Shown: positions 54,284-63,866, counted from the stretch's first letter. The stretch: 64,000 bases of DNA from Halieaceae bacterium (GCA_003523185.1 DPGN01000057.1:1-64000); one strand, 5' to 3'. Notes: generated by a model from the letters alone, not told the origin. Numbers and translations: made by a program.

Positions 54284-55087
54284 CTACGCAGCAGGAGCAT
54301 TCTCCAGTAGTTGCTCAAGGAAGAATGCCATTCCAGGGCTGGGAGCTTCACTCGGCAAGCTTACGAGCCGCTCTGCACAAGTGCCAAAAGCTAAAGCGGC
54401 TGGAGATCTGGGGTACGCAGTAACTAAGGGTCGCCTTTCTTGGACAGCGCGTTTCAAGTAGGGATCTAATGGAATAGAACCAAGGTAAGAGAGGCTAACA
54501 TCGAGGTGCTTGTTAGCAACCGCCGATAATCTCTCAAAAAGATTTTTGCCCTGATGCTGAGAGTCGACCTGATTAACCAACACATTAAATTGTTTAATAT
54601 TTTTAGAGTGCCTAAGTACTTTAATAAGTGCATAGCAATCTGTAAGCGACGCCGGCTCATCACAAACAACAAGCACTGGTGTTTGGCAAGCCGCGACAAA
54701 AGTTTGAACTGTCTGATCTATGCCCGCGCCGGTGTCGACAATCATCACATCTGGTTTCACCAATTGATCAGACAGGCCGCGTATCAGCTCTGATCGATTC
54801 TCATGAGAAAGATCTGCCATCTCCGGAATACCGGATGCAGCCGGAACCACTCTCACACCAGAAACAGTGTTAACGACTATGTCACTTACTGACTTTTCGC
54901 CAGACACGACGTCAGCAAGCGTATGCGTAATCGAGAGGCCCATCAAAAGATCCACATTAGCAAGTCCAAGATCGGCATCAAATAGGACGACGTCTTTTCC
55001 AAGCCTAGCGATTGCAACCGAGAGGTTTACGGCAACATTAGTTTTGCCTACGCCACCCTTTCCCCCTGTAACTGCTACTATTTGCAT
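54284..55087 (-). CDS. flhG: Flagellar number regulator FlhG/FleN (MinD-like ATPase)
   Basis: From the ATG at 55085-55087 the protein has 267 residues and starts MQIVAVTGGKGGVGKTNVAV with the deviant Walker A. The switch segments LFDADLGLANVDLLMGL and VMIVDTGAGI are intact, so ATPase activity is expected. A longer frame to 55168 adds residues unlike FlhG. The DQAxxLR activator motif that stimulates FlhF in some species is not visible in either reading, as in Pseudomonas FleN. It follows flhF by 43 bases. Confidence 0.93.
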   Translation of the reverse strand: MQIVAVTGGKGGVGKTNVAVNLSVAIARLGKDVVLFDADLGLANVDLLMGLSITHTLADVVSGEKSVSDIVVNTVSGVRVVPAASGIPEMADLSHENRSELIRGLSDQLVKPDVMIVDTGAGIDQTVQTFVAACQTPVLVVCDEPASLTDCYALIKVLRHSKNIKQFNVLVNQVDSQHQGKNLFERLSAVANKHLDVSLSYLGSIPLDPYLKRAVQERRPLVTAYPRSPAALAFGTCAERLVSLPSEAPSPGMAFFLEQLLENAPAA

Positions 55088-55130
55088 TTCATATCCCTGT
55101 AAATGAGATTCGACCCATATTTTCAAAAAT

Positions 55131-56237
55131 TCACGCTGTCTTCGAATAGCCCGATGACATTGAAACAAGCCTATTTTCTTCTACTCTTTCTCTGGCTAAT
55201 TTTTTAGCAAGCTTTATAAGTCCGTTAGACGTGACTTGCTGTAAAACGCTATCAAATTGCCGAGACATACCCACTAGCGGAATTTCAGTTAAGATAAACA
55301 TATCCAAAATCGCGCCAAGCGAGACTGCATCAGAGACTCGGGAGATAATGGCTCCGCTAATTGGCAAGTGCTTGATATGCAGATCAATCGATTTCAAGAT
55401 CTCAGCTTGATGAGTAGCGGGCAATACCGAAATAACCTCTATGCCAAGCTCTTGATCATCGAACAAGTCGAAGATGGGATCATTCATACCTAAGGCAGGT
55501 ATAAGGTCACAGGTTTCGATAATGACCTTTTTTCGACGTCCTGAGCGTTTTAAACACAGCCTGGCTTCCAGCATGCTATTCACATGAATGCGCTTAACTT
55601 TCTCACGCTTGCAAAAATCTATCAGCGCGCCCGAAGGGTCTTGCGTTGCCGAAATAACCAGGATTTGAGATGGCTTTGAGGTTTGGAGACATTTTGTAAC
55701 TAACTGTCGACAAATCAGAGACCTGCAACTACCCGTTCCACCGACAATTGCCTTCGGTGCAGGGCCTAACTTTGTAGCGGCATCGTCTGCTGAATCCACC
55801 GCTGACATCACGTTGGAGAGAACACCAGACCACGCATTATTTAAACCTACGGAGACATCTATATTTGATGTAACCGCTTCGATACCAGATTTACTTAGCC
55901 CTAACGTGAATAACCTTTGCTCTATCGCGGACAAAACAGGTTTTTTACCGGCCATCTCTTGCCAAGCCCTCTCGCCCAAGGCGTTATAGAGCACCTCTCT
56001 GAGAGCTTTTAACTCGCGGTCTAAATAGCCCAGCGTAATATCGTTAACCGATTTTTCAGACGGATTATGGTGGTTTCGTGTGGTATCCATTGCAACCTCA
56101 CCTCCACTGATCGCAGAGATTTCAACACCGGCGTCGCTTCTTACCGTTGAGAGTATTAACGCATCCGCTCCCAATTTTGCTTTTACTTTCTCGAGCGCAC
56201 TTTTGCTATCACGCGCTACAAATGTCTCTGTATTCAT
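55131..56237 (-). CDS. flhF: FlhF-family protein with degenerate GTPase motifs
   Basis: The 368-residue protein has the FlhF B domain at its N-terminus (FVARDSKSALEKVKAKLGAD, LGERAWQEM) and aligns along the NG domain. However, every nucleotide motif is altered: the P-loop GxTGxGKT reads GGTGSCRS (166-173), the DTYR motif reads TQDP, DTAG reads ETCD (241-244) and TKLDE reads SRVSD. Hydrophobic core strands and the SLGAILDM helix remain. It is probably unable to bind or hydrolyse GTP in the usual way. Position and length fit flhF between flhA and flhG. Confidence 0.88.
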   Translation of the reverse strand: MNTETFVARDSKSALEKVKAKLGADALILSTVRSDAGVEISAISGGEVAMDTTRNHHNPSEKSVNDITLGYLDRELKALREVLYNALGERAWQEMAGKKPVLSAIEQRLFTLGLSKSGIEAVTSNIDVSVGLNNAWSGVLSNVMSAVDSADDAATKLGPAPKAIVGGTGSCRSLICRQLVTKCLQTSKPSQILVISATQDPSGALIDFCKREKVKRIHVNSMLEARLCLKRSGRRKKVIIETCDLIPALGMNDPIFDLFDDQELGIEVISVLPATHQAEILKSIDLHIKHLPISGAIISRVSDAVSLGAILDMFILTEIPLVGMSRQFDSVLQQVTSNGLIKLAKKLARERVEENRLVSMSSGYSKTA

Positions 56238-56314
56238 ATGCCATTACCCAACGTACGTCAGCTTCTTGACGCCCTAGCCCATTTTCGAGCCACAACATGC
56301 ATTTATGTGATTAA

Positions 56315-56330
56315 AGCAAATAACGGGCCA
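56315..56330 (-). promoter_or_regulatory. Sigma-54 promoter upstream of flhF
   Basis: On the minus strand TGGCCCGTTATTTGCT matches the sigma-54 consensus with a single mismatch (A to C). The predicted start near 56304 is 67 nt before flhF, implying that flhF-flhG-fliA has its own sigma-54 transcript. Confidence 0.75.
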
Positions 56331-56340
56331 ACTTCTACTT

Positions 56341-58422
56341 TTAAGCTGACTGCTTACCAATTGTCGTAACTACGCGAATATTTTTATCCGCAGGAATTTC
56401 GTCATAAGCCAAGATATAAAAATTAGCCATTCTTCCCCTAAGCAAGTTAGCTAAAAACCCGCGAATTACCCCTGAAACAAGCAGAACGGGGCTAGCACCC
56501 TCCGCTTCCATTTTTCCGGTTGCTTCTCCAATTCCGGTAATCACAGTATCAACAAGGTTGGGCTCGATCACCCCACCATTACTTTGCACTGCGTTACTCA
56601 TAATTTGCTCCAACTGAGGGTCAAGTACCATCACTGGAAGCTCTATAGCGGGACCCGCGACATTTTGAAAAATCGATGCACCTAATGCGACGCGAACCTG
56701 AGCTGTCATATCATCGGGACTTTTATCAACACCGCGCTGCAATGAAAGCGTCTCGGCAATCGTTTTCATATCGCGAATTGGAACACCCTCCTCAAGTAGG
56801 TTGTGAATTACGCGGGTGACATCAGCAAGGCTCATTACGCTGGGAATTAAATTCTCAACCAACTTAGGTGAATTTATTTTCAAACGGTCTAGCAACTGCT
56901 GAACGTCATCTTGCCCCACCAGCTTCGCCGCATTATTTTTTAGAATTTGGCTTAAATGGGTCGCTATCACGGTAGAACTATCTACTACCGTATAGCCCGC
57001 GGTCTGAGCCACATCGCGATGCGCTGGATCGATCCAAAGAGCATCTAACCCAAAGCTAGGGTCTTTTGTTTGTATACCCTCTACATCACCGAATACCTGA
57101 CCCGGATTTATCGCGAGCTCTCTGTCAGGAATTAACTCGGCCTCGCCCATGACCACTCCGTGAATCGTTATCCGGTAAATGTTTGGCCCTAGGTCAAGGT
57201 TGTCTCGGATATGGACTGTATCGACAAGAAACCCCATTTCTTGAGACATCTTTTTTCTCACTCCCTTAATTCGACTTAAGAGGTCACCACCTTGGGTTTG
57301 GTCCACTAGTGGTATAAGGCGATAACCCACTTCCAGTCCAATTGTGTCCAAAGAAGATACATCGTCCCAGCTCAACTCAGGGTTAACCGGTTCAGATACT
57401 GGTGACGAGTTCGCTTCCAGGACCTCTGGCTCCTCTGAAGCTTGGGCGCGTTGATATCCTAATACCGCCAGAAGAGTAGCGATCGATAAAAACACCAAAT
57501 TCGGCATTCCCGGGACGGCGCCCATGACTCCTATGATGCCCGCCGCAACATACAAAACTCGAGGATTGCTAGTAAGCTGACGAGACACTTCAGCGCTCAT
57601 GTCTTGCTCACCCGACACACGGGTTACGATAATGGCTGTCGCGGTAGACAAAAGCATCGAAGGTATTTGCGCTACCAGGCCATCACCAATAGTCAGGAGC
57701 ACATAATTTTCTGCCGCCTGGCTAGCGTCAAGGCCATGCTGCAGGGTACCAATTGCAAACCCTCCAATGATGTTAATAAACAAAATCAGAATGCCCGCAA
57801 CTGCGTCACCCCTAACAAACTTAGATGCACCATCCATAGCGCCATAAAAATCAGACTCGCGTGTGACTCGCTCTCGACGCTCTAATGCCTCGTCCTGAGT
57901 AATCAGCCCGGCATTCAAGTCGGCATCAATGGCCATCTGTTTGCCTGGCATAGCGTCCAAAGTAAACCGAGCGGTCACCTCGGAAACGCGCGTGGCTCCC
58001 TTAGTCACAACGACAAAATTAATGACTACCAAAATAGTGAAAAGAACCAGACCGACAGCATAGCTGCCACCCACTACAAACTCACCAAATGCCTCAATAA
58101 CTCGTCCCGCTGAGTCGGTACCTGTATGTCCATTAATCAAAACCACCCTAGTTGACGCGACATTCAATGCAAGTCTTAGGAGGGTAGCTAGCAAAAGGAC
58201 GGTCGGAAATACACCAAAATCGAGCGGCCGATTTGCATAAATTGATGCCATCAGAACCATGATCGCCAAAGCAATGCTTACGGTGAATAGAATATCCAAC
58301 GCCATAGCTGGCAAAGGGAGCACCACCATCGCCAGCATCATCAGCATTACAGCTGGGGTGCCCAAACCCGATATAAATCTAGTAGGGTTAGAGGAATTAA
58401 AAGTTAAGGTATTAGAGGCCAT
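56341..58422 (-). CDS. flhA: Flagellar export gate protein FlhA
   Basis: The 693-residue protein has eight N-terminal membrane helices, the FHIPEP-like loop (FTLDAMPGKQMAIDADLNAGL with RRERVTRESDFYGAMDGASKF) and a large C-terminal cytoplasmic domain (from about residue 360) that receives chaperone-substrate complexes. The length matches FlhA. Its start overlaps the flhB stop by 11 bases. Confidence 0.96.
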   Translation of the reverse strand: MASNTLTFNSSNPTRFISGLGTPAVMLMMLAMVVLPLPAMALDILFTVSIALAIMVLMASIYANRPLDFGVFPTVLLLATLLRLALNVASTRVVLINGHTGTDSAGRVIEAFGEFVVGGSYAVGLVLFTILVVINFVVVTKGATRVSEVTARFTLDAMPGKQMAIDADLNAGLITQDEALERRERVTRESDFYGAMDGASKFVRGDAVAGILILFINIIGGFAIGTLQHGLDASQAAENYVLLTIGDGLVAQIPSMLLSTATAIIVTRVSGEQDMSAEVSRQLTSNPRVLYVAAGIIGVMGAVPGMPNLVFLSIATLLAVLGYQRAQASEEPEVLEANSSPVSEPVNPELSWDDVSSLDTIGLEVGYRLIPLVDQTQGGDLLSRIKGVRKKMSQEMGFLVDTVHIRDNLDLGPNIYRITIHGVVMGEAELIPDRELAINPGQVFGDVEGIQTKDPSFGLDALWIDPAHRDVAQTAGYTVVDSSTVIATHLSQILKNNAAKLVGQDDVQQLLDRLKINSPKLVENLIPSVMSLADVTRVIHNLLEEGVPIRDMKTIAETLSLQRGVDKSPDDMTAQVRVALGASIFQNVAGPAIELPVMVLDPQLEQIMSNAVQSNGGVIEPNLVDTVITGIGEATGKMEAEGASPVLLVSGVIRGFLANLLRGRMANFYILAYDEIPADKNIRVVTTIGKQSA

Positions 58423-59566
58423 TCAAGGAACCCTCATTATTAAACTGATCAAACCCGTCAGGAAGTGGAACCGCATCCGGGCGTGGCACGTAATCTGTGG
58501 CACTCGCGCGAGCAAGCTGAAAAACGTATGCAAGCACTCGTGCCACCGCAAGAAACAAGGGGGCCGGTATCTCATCTCCAATCTCTGTAGAGCCAAAAAT
58601 AGCTCGTGCTAGAGGCGGTTCAGAGTAGATAGGTACCTCATGCTCCGAGGCAATTGAGCGAATTTTTAGCGCGATTAGATCAGCGCCTTTCGCCACAACA
58701 ATGGGTGCTGAAGCACCTTCTGCGTCATATTTCAAAGCGACCGAATAGTGCGTAGGGTTAGTTATAACGACGTCAGCCTGGGGTACATCCTCGAGCATCC
58801 TTCTTTGGGATGCTTCACGTTGTAGCTGTCTAACACGTGCCTTGACCTCGGGTCGTCCGTCGGTCTCCTTCGACTCGTCCTTGACCTCTTGCTTGGTCAT
58901 CTTCAGCTGTTTGTTATGACTCCACAGCTGATATGGCACGTCGATAGCGGCAATGAGGACTAATGTCATTGAGAGTAACAGCACTGCCCAGATGATCATT
59001 TCACCTGAGCGGACAATGGCTTCCTTAACATTTAGTGACACCAGCTTCATAACCTCGCCCTCCATAGATAGGAAGAGCAAAATAGCGACGGCCGATATTA
59101 AGAAAAATTTCAGCAACGCCTTCACGAGCTCGATGAGGCCTTTTGTGGAGAAGACACGGCCCAAGCCTTTGATCGGATCCAGCTTTTCGATTTTAAAAGC
59201 GATAGCCTGCGGGCTAAATAAAAGCCCGCCCATAACGGCGGGGCCCGCAAGTGCTGCGACTACTGTCACTGCTAAAAAGGGTGTTAAGAGACTGCCTGCA
59301 GACGTAATGACACTCGCAAGGTGGCTAGGTAGTAGCCTCGGATTAGTTAACAGCTCGCCAGAAGGAGATAGCGCATAGGTTACTAATTCCCCACCAGTCT
59401 CAATCATCCAACCGCCCAGACCCCATAAAAATAAAATACTCGCGATCATTACGAACAGCATATTGAGCTCACGCGAGCGGGCCACCTGACCCTTCTTTCG
59501 CGATTCGTCTAGTCGCTTACTTGTCGGCTGTTCACTTCGCTCCTGACCTAACTGCTCCTCTGCCAC
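58412..59566 (-). CDS. flhB: Flagellar export switch protein FlhB
   Basis: The 384-residue protein has four membrane helices and a cytoplasmic C-terminal domain with the autocleavage motif VVITNPTHYSVAL near residue 270. The N-terminal EKTEKPTSKR-type start reads LGQERSEQPTSKRLDESRKK. It sets export specificity together with FliK; the separate FlhX at 50449 duplicates its C-terminal fragment. Confidence 0.96.
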   Translation of the reverse strand: MAEEQLGQERSEQPTSKRLDESRKKGQVARSRELNMLFVMIASILFLWGLGGWMIETGGELVTYALSPSGELLTNPRLLPSHLASVITSAGSLLTPFLAVTVVAALAGPAVMGGLLFSPQAIAFKIEKLDPIKGLGRVFSTKGLIELVKALLKFFLISAVAILLFLSMEGEVMKLVSLNVKEAIVRSGEMIIWAVLLLSMTLVLIAAIDVPYQLWSHNKQLKMTKQEVKDESKETDGRPEVKARVRQLQREASQRRMLEDVPQADVVITNPTHYSVALKYDAEGASAPIVVAKGADLIALKIRSIASEHEVPIYSEPPLARAIFGSTEIGDEIPAPLFLAVARVLAYVFQLARASATDYVPRPDAVPLPDGFDQFNNEGSLNGL

Positions 59567-59577
59567 AATCAGTTCTC

Positions 59578-60348
59578 CTATCTAAAAATCGTGAGGCTCT
59601 GCTCACTAGCGAACTGAAAGATATTGGTAAGGGCCACCAGAAATCCGGGCATGACCAAAAACATAATAAAAAGGCCGGCTAAGATAGTTACTGGGAATCC
59701 AACCGCGAAGATATTTAGCTGAGGTGCAGTTCGAGTAATTATTCCAAACGCAAGATTGATAAGCAGCAGAGCTGTCATGACAGGTAACGCTAATAAAATG
59801 CCACCAGCAAAGACAATCGACCCCAATGACACTAGCGCTGTAAACGATGAAGCAGAAATGCTGAGTGAGCCAATGGGAATTAGGCTATAGGATTGCACTA
59901 CGGCATCAATAAGTGCGAGATGGCCATCCACTGATAAAAATAAAAGTGTGCCTAAAATAACGTATAACTGGGCAACGACAGGCACTTGAACCCCATTTTG
60001 CGGATCTACCGCCATGGCAAAGCCCAGTCCCATTGTCATAGACATGGCTTGGGCGCCAAAGACAATCGCGCCAAATGCAAGCTGCAAGGTAAATCCAATC
60101 ATCAACCCAACAGCGATTTCTTGGAGACTCATTAATAAGCCCAACGTGCTCATTAAATCGAAAGAGCTAGGTATCGTCATGGACGGAGCCACAAGTGCGG
60201 CAACGAGCACCGATAGCAAAACTCGCGCCCGCAGATTAAAGCCTGGAGCACTAAATATAGGCGCCACTATCATCATGGCTGAAATTCGCAAAAAGGGTGC
60301 TGAGAACAGATATAAACCTGATAATATTCCGTCGGTAGATAACAGCAT
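59578..60348 (-). CDS. fliR: Flagellar export gate protein FliR
   Basis: The 256-residue protein has five to six membrane helices and the FliR pattern LRISAMMIVAPIFSAPGFNLRARVLLSVLVA near the N-terminus and ALPVMTALLLINLAFGIITRTAPQLNIFAVG near the C-terminus. It completes the FliP5Q4R1 gate. It starts three bases after fliQ. Confidence 0.95.
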   Translation of the reverse strand: MLLSTDGILSGLYLFSAPFLRISAMMIVAPIFSAPGFNLRARVLLSVLVAALVAPSMTIPSSFDLMSTLGLLMSLQEIAVGLMIGFTLQLAFGAIVFGAQAMSMTMGLGFAMAVDPQNGVQVPVVAQLYVILGTLLFLSVDGHLALIDAVVQSYSLIPIGSLSISASSFTALVSLGSIVFAGGILLALPVMTALLLINLAFGIITRTAPQLNIFAVGFPVTILAGLFIMFLVMPGFLVALTNIFQFASEQSLTIFR

Positions 60349-60351
60349 TAT

Positions 60352-60621
60352 CTAGCCCACCAGCCCTGGTATTTCGAGGAATAACCTTTGAGTGAAGGTC
60401 ACTATAAGTCTCAGCATCCATGGTCCGACTAAGAAAATAACGGCGGCAACCGCACCGAGCTTTGGGATAAAGCTCAGTGTCATTTCCTGTATTTGAGTTG
60501 CAGCCTGAATAACACCGATGACCAAACCCACCGCCAACGCAACACCAAGAATTGGTCCCGATAACATCACTGCAAGCCACAATGCCTCTCGGCCAATCTC
60601 AAGAACCATCTCGGGTCTCAT
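60352..60621 (-). CDS. fliQ: Flagellar export gate protein FliQ
   Basis: The 89-residue protein forms two membrane helices with the FliQ signature VGLVIGVIQAATQIQEMTLS and FIPKLGAVAAVIFLVGPWML. It sits between fliP and fliR with gaps of a few bases. Confidence 0.95.
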   Translation of the reverse strand: MRPEMVLEIGREALWLAVMLSGPILGVALAVGLVIGVIQAATQIQEMTLSFIPKLGAVAAVIFLVGPWMLRLIVTFTQRLFLEIPGLVG

Positions 60622-60629
60622 AATCTCTC

Positions 60630-61370
60630 CTAAAGCGCAAAGCTACTGACGAGCGTCGCGGAGATGAGAGACCAACCGTCAATCAAAACGAACAACATCA
60701 GTTTAAAGGGGAGTGAAATGATAATTGGCGAAAGCATCATCATACCCATCGACATGAGCACTGCAGCTACAACTAGATCGATAACTAAAAAGGGCACAAA
60801 TAATAAAAACCCTATTTGAAAGGCCGTTTTTAACTCGCTTGTCAGAAAAGATGGGAGCAAAACAAATAAAGGCACCTCATCACGCGTCGCGAACACCGGA
60901 TAACCACCCAGCTCAGCAAACATGGCCAAATCCGTGTCTCGAGTCTGAGAAAACATGAATTCCCGCAGTGGTTCCTGTGCCGCAACGAGTGCAGCTTGAA
61001 ATTCCATATCTCCATCTAAATACGGCGTCAAAGCTTGCGCCCAAACAACGTCAATAACGGGCGACATGATGAAAAGGGTTAAAAATAGAGAAAGCCCTAG
61101 AATGATTTGATTTGACGGGGTTTGCTGCGTCCCAAGCGCCTGACGAAGGATGGCAAGTACGATAAGAATCCGTGTGAAAGCTGTCATGGTGATCAGCATG
61201 GCGGGCAACAGCGTTAAGACTGTCATCACCATCAATATTTGGATTCCTAGAGCATACTCAGTGTTTCCATTGGGCATGGGTGTCGATGTGACGAGCGGAA
61301 TGGTCTGCGCCTCAGCAAACCCTGACGCGAAGACCACAGCCATTAAAAGTAAAACTCGGGCAACAATCAC
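60630..61370 (-). CDS. fliP: Flagellar export gate protein FliP
   Basis: The 246-residue protein has an N-terminal signal peptide (ending FAEA), as FliP usually does, and four helices with TLLPAMLITMTAFTRILIVL, LRQALGTQQTPSNQIILGL and LVVAAVLMSMGMMMLSP. It overlaps the fliO stop codon. Confidence 0.96.
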   Translation of the reverse strand: MIVARVLLLMAVVFASGFAEAQTIPLVTSTPMPNGNTEYALGIQILMVMTVLTLLPAMLITMTAFTRILIVLAILRQALGTQQTPSNQIILGLSLFLTLFIMSPVIDVVWAQALTPYLDGDMEFQAALVAAQEPLREFMFSQTRDTDLAMFAELGGYPVFATRDEVPLFVLLPSFLTSELKTAFQIGFLLFVPFLVIDLVVAAVLMSMGMMMLSPIIISLPFKLMLFVLIDGWSLISATLVSSFAL

Positions 61371-61792
61371 TCGTTACCCCCTTGTCTACTTCGAGCAAAG
61401 TTCCACACTTCTTTAAACGTCAAAGACGTCTCTGCCTCTGAACGCGAGACCGGATGAGAGATATGGTGCAAGGTCGTGACATTACCCGGGGCTACGCCCA
61501 CAAGTATTTGCTCTTCACCAACCTGGAGCAGGACCGCGCGCTCCCTCTGACCTAATGGAGCACTGGCGAGAATTTCAATATAACCTCCCTTGGAGGTGCC
61601 GACGGTATTGAATCGCTTTAAGAGCAACATCACCGCAAGCAGGACACAAATAACTAAAAAAAACGAGCCCACTACTTGTAACAAATAGTCACCAGTAAAT
61701 AGGCTCGAACCTACTTCAGTAGCCACCGCATCAGCGTCAGCCTGGGCAGGTAACGCAATCAACATGGGTAATGTGCTCAGAATACGAATCAT
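61367..61792 (-). CDS. fliO: Flagellar assembly protein FliO
   Basis: The 141-residue protein has an N-terminal signal-like helix, one membrane helix (LLQVVGSFFLVICVLLAVMLLL) and a cytoplasmic domain with EILASAPLGQRERAVLLQVGEEQILVGV. FliO stabilises FliP during gate assembly. It starts three bases after fliN. Confidence 0.9.
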   Translation of the reverse strand: MIRILSTLPMLIALPAQADADAVATEVGSSLFTGDYLLQVVGSFFLVICVLLAVMLLLKRFNTVGTSKGGYIEILASAPLGQRERAVLLQVGEEQILVGVAPGNVTTLHHISHPVSRSEAETSLTFKEVWNFARSRQGGNE

Positions 61793-61795
61793 GGC

Positions 61796-62122
61796 TCAGT
61801 TCAACTGTTCCAATCGCTTCTTAGTGCTAACAATATCGACCAGACGGAGTCCAAATTTACCGTCAGCCGACACAACCTCTCCACGTGCTATCAGCGTCCC
61901 ATTGATCATCACGTCCATTGGCTCAGTCACGCTTCGGTCAAACGTTACAACTGCGCCTGGTGTTAACGACAACAAGTCTTTAATGGCCAGCGACTTTCGT
62001 CCAACCTCAACGGTCATCACAACGGGGACATCTAGTAACATCTCTAAATCAATGTCACCGGCTTCACCCCCATTATCTTCAAGGTCCGGTATTGGAGCCG
62101 CCTGTAACTCATCTTCACTCAT
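61796..62122 (-). CDS. fliN: Flagellar motor switch protein FliN
   Basis: The 108-residue protein has the SpoA domain (LEMLLDVPVVMTVEVGRKSLAIKDLLSLTPGAVV, GTLIARGEVVSADGKFGLRL). The N-terminal 25 residues are acidic and probably disordered. It overlaps fliM by four bases (ATGA). Confidence 0.95.
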   Translation of the reverse strand: MSEDELQAAPIPDLEDNGGEAGDIDLEMLLDVPVVMTVEVGRKSLAIKDLLSLTPGAVVTFDRSVTEPMDVMINGTLIARGEVVSADGKFGLRLVDIVSTKKRLEQLN

Positions 62123-63090
62123 GACTTATCTTCCCTAAATCTAATAAATTGCATTGCTTTAAAGCCGTCGAAAGCACCGTAACGCCCCACCGCAATCGAA
62201 TCGGACTCCGAGAAAAGCTCGACCTCAGATGGCTCGCTTATCGGAATCGTGGTGCCAACTTGCATCTGAAGTAAGGTCCGCAATGTGGCTTTTAACTCAC
62301 ATAATTCGCCGCGAACTTCCAATTTGACCTCAGGCAGCGCCGCTCTAATTTCCGGCTCCCAAGCCGAGTAGCTTGTAGCGCGCGGCTCTGCAGTAGCTTT
62401 GGGCATAAAGGACTCTTCATGTGCCTCCAAAGCATCGAAAGGAATCAGCATCCGAACCAAGTAGCTTTCGATATCACTCACGGAGATCTCAAAGGGGACT
62501 ACCGCCAAGCCCAAGGATTTCGGAAGCATAGAAAAGCGATCTGGCGTGACATCAATGAACAAGTCCCCGAAATTCAGGGGGAAGCGATCTGACCAGATCT
62601 CTGACATGGCGCGAAAAAACGTTTTTGAGACGCGCTCGCCGATTCTTTGCTCCGAGGGAGTCACGCGACTCGGCATCATGGGAGCCGGTAGCGAGCCTCC
62701 TCCAAAATAGTGATTCACAAGGGTCGTCAAAAGTTCGCCTGGTAATAAAAGATGCAACTCAGTGTCGAAGGGCTCCGTTGGTGTACTGATGAGACACAAG
62801 CGCTCCGGGAACTCCATTAGTAATTCAACCGCAGTCCCAAATTCGATAGCCTTAACATCTACCGTTATCTGGACACCGTATTCAGATGATAAGAGGCCCT
62901 TCAGCGCATCCGCATGCTTGTCGAGTAAGAGCCGCAACTCAGTCCATTTGGACATTGATAACGACTGGCCACCACCGAAATCATAGGCTCGGAACTCACC
63001 ATCATCGAACCCAGGTTCGCTAGCACGCTCGACTAGGGCCTCAATTTCTTCCGAGGTCAAGACTTCATCTTTGGCTGTGTCGTCACTCAT
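62119..63090 (-). CDS. fliM: Flagellar motor switch protein FliM
   Basis: The 323-residue protein has the N-terminal CheY-binding segment (LTSEEIEALV), the middle CheC-like domain (YDFGGGQSLSMSKW, RVTPSEQRIGERVSKTFFRAM) and a C-terminal SpoA domain. Length and order fit FliM. It lies eight bases after fliL. Confidence 0.95.
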   Translation of the reverse strand: MSDDTAKDEVLTSEEIEALVERASEPGFDDGEFRAYDFGGGQSLSMSKWTELRLLLDKHADALKGLLSSEYGVQITVDVKAIEFGTAVELLMEFPERLCLISTPTEPFDTELHLLLPGELLTTLVNHYFGGGSLPAPMMPSRVTPSEQRIGERVSKTFFRAMSEIWSDRFPLNFGDLFIDVTPDRFSMLPKSLGLAVVPFEISVSDIESYLVRMLIPFDALEAHEESFMPKATAEPRATSYSAWEPEIRAALPEVKLEVRGELCELKATLRTLLQMQVGTTIPISEPSEVELFSESDSIAVGRYGAFDGFKAMQFIRFREDKS

Positions 63091-63098
63091 CAGAACGC

Positions 63099-63668
63099 CT
63101 ACTGAGTTATATAATCTGTAAAATAGACATCAGCAACTCGCAGCTCTGCTGTTGCACCAATAATCTTGTTGATTTCCACAAGTGTCGCTAGGCGAAGCGT
63201 CTCCCGCCCCTCCAAAGTCGATACAGCACTGAAGTCCTGTTGGGTAAAAAATATCGATAACCCGTTCCTAATCGCTGGGACGTCTGTCTCTACCTTTCCC
63301 ATGAACTCTTCATCATGACCAACCAGCTGTGCAGTTAATTGTAAGTACCGAGTCCTACCTTGGTACTTCATACCTACTAAAAACTCTCCAGCATCGGCAT
63401 AGAACCGATCCTTATCGGGATCGAAGACACCGGGCATAGGCGCAAACAAACTGGAAGGGTCGTTCAAATCCACATCCAGCGCGTCACCAGTTTGATCAGC
63501 AACGATTGCCTGAACCTCGCCTTCTTCTATTCCCAGAGCCGCCTTTATCGTGGGACCACCAAAGACACCACCAACAAGCCCAAGCAGAATGCTCGCGACA
63601 CAACAAAGCGAAAGCACCATTACAGATACTCCGCTTTTCTCTTTAGCCTCAGATTGCTTATCTACCAC
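63099..63668 (-). CDS. fliL: Flagellar basal-body-associated protein FliL
   Basis: The protein has one N-terminal helix (VSVMVLSLCCVASILLGLVGGVFGG) and a periplasmic domain with YQGRTRYLQLTAQLVG, AIRNGLSIFFTQQDFSAVSTLEGRE and the terminal DVYFTDYITQ. The open frame reaches an ATG at 63692, but only a GTG at 63666-63668 has a good ribosome-binding site (GGAGAGG, seven bases away), so 189 residues is the preferred reading. FliL assists stator function. Confidence 0.9.
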   Translation of the reverse strand: MVDKQSEAKEKSGVSVMVLSLCCVASILLGLVGGVFGGPTIKAALGIEEGEVQAIVADQTGDALDVDLNDPSSLFAPMPGVFDPDKDRFYADAGEFLVGMKYQGRTRYLQLTAQLVGHDEEFMGKVETDVPAIRNGLSIFFTQQDFSAVSTLEGRETLRLATLVEINKIIGATAELRVADVYFTDYITQ

Positions 63669-63716
63669 TGGTTTACCTCTCCGTTGAACCATCGCTCACG
63701 AATACACTTATGACTA

Positions 63717-63732
63717 AGCATATTTAGCGCCA
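63717..63732 (-). promoter_or_regulatory. Candidate sigma-54 promoter upstream of fliL
   Basis: On the minus strand TGGCGCTAAATATGCT has GG and GC at the correct -24/-12 spacing with two mismatches to consensus. The predicted start near 63707 would precede fliL and the downstream fliM-flhA string. Confidence 0.45.
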
Positions 63733-63866
63733 GGCTAATAAAATTTATTAAAAACAAACAGTTAAATTGCACAACGATGCCGGCGTCAAGGGTTTGACGC
63801 GGTATACGTAGACAGTACTTTAGACGCTTAGCTAGCGTCTAGCGAGAGAAATACACACTCATAAAA

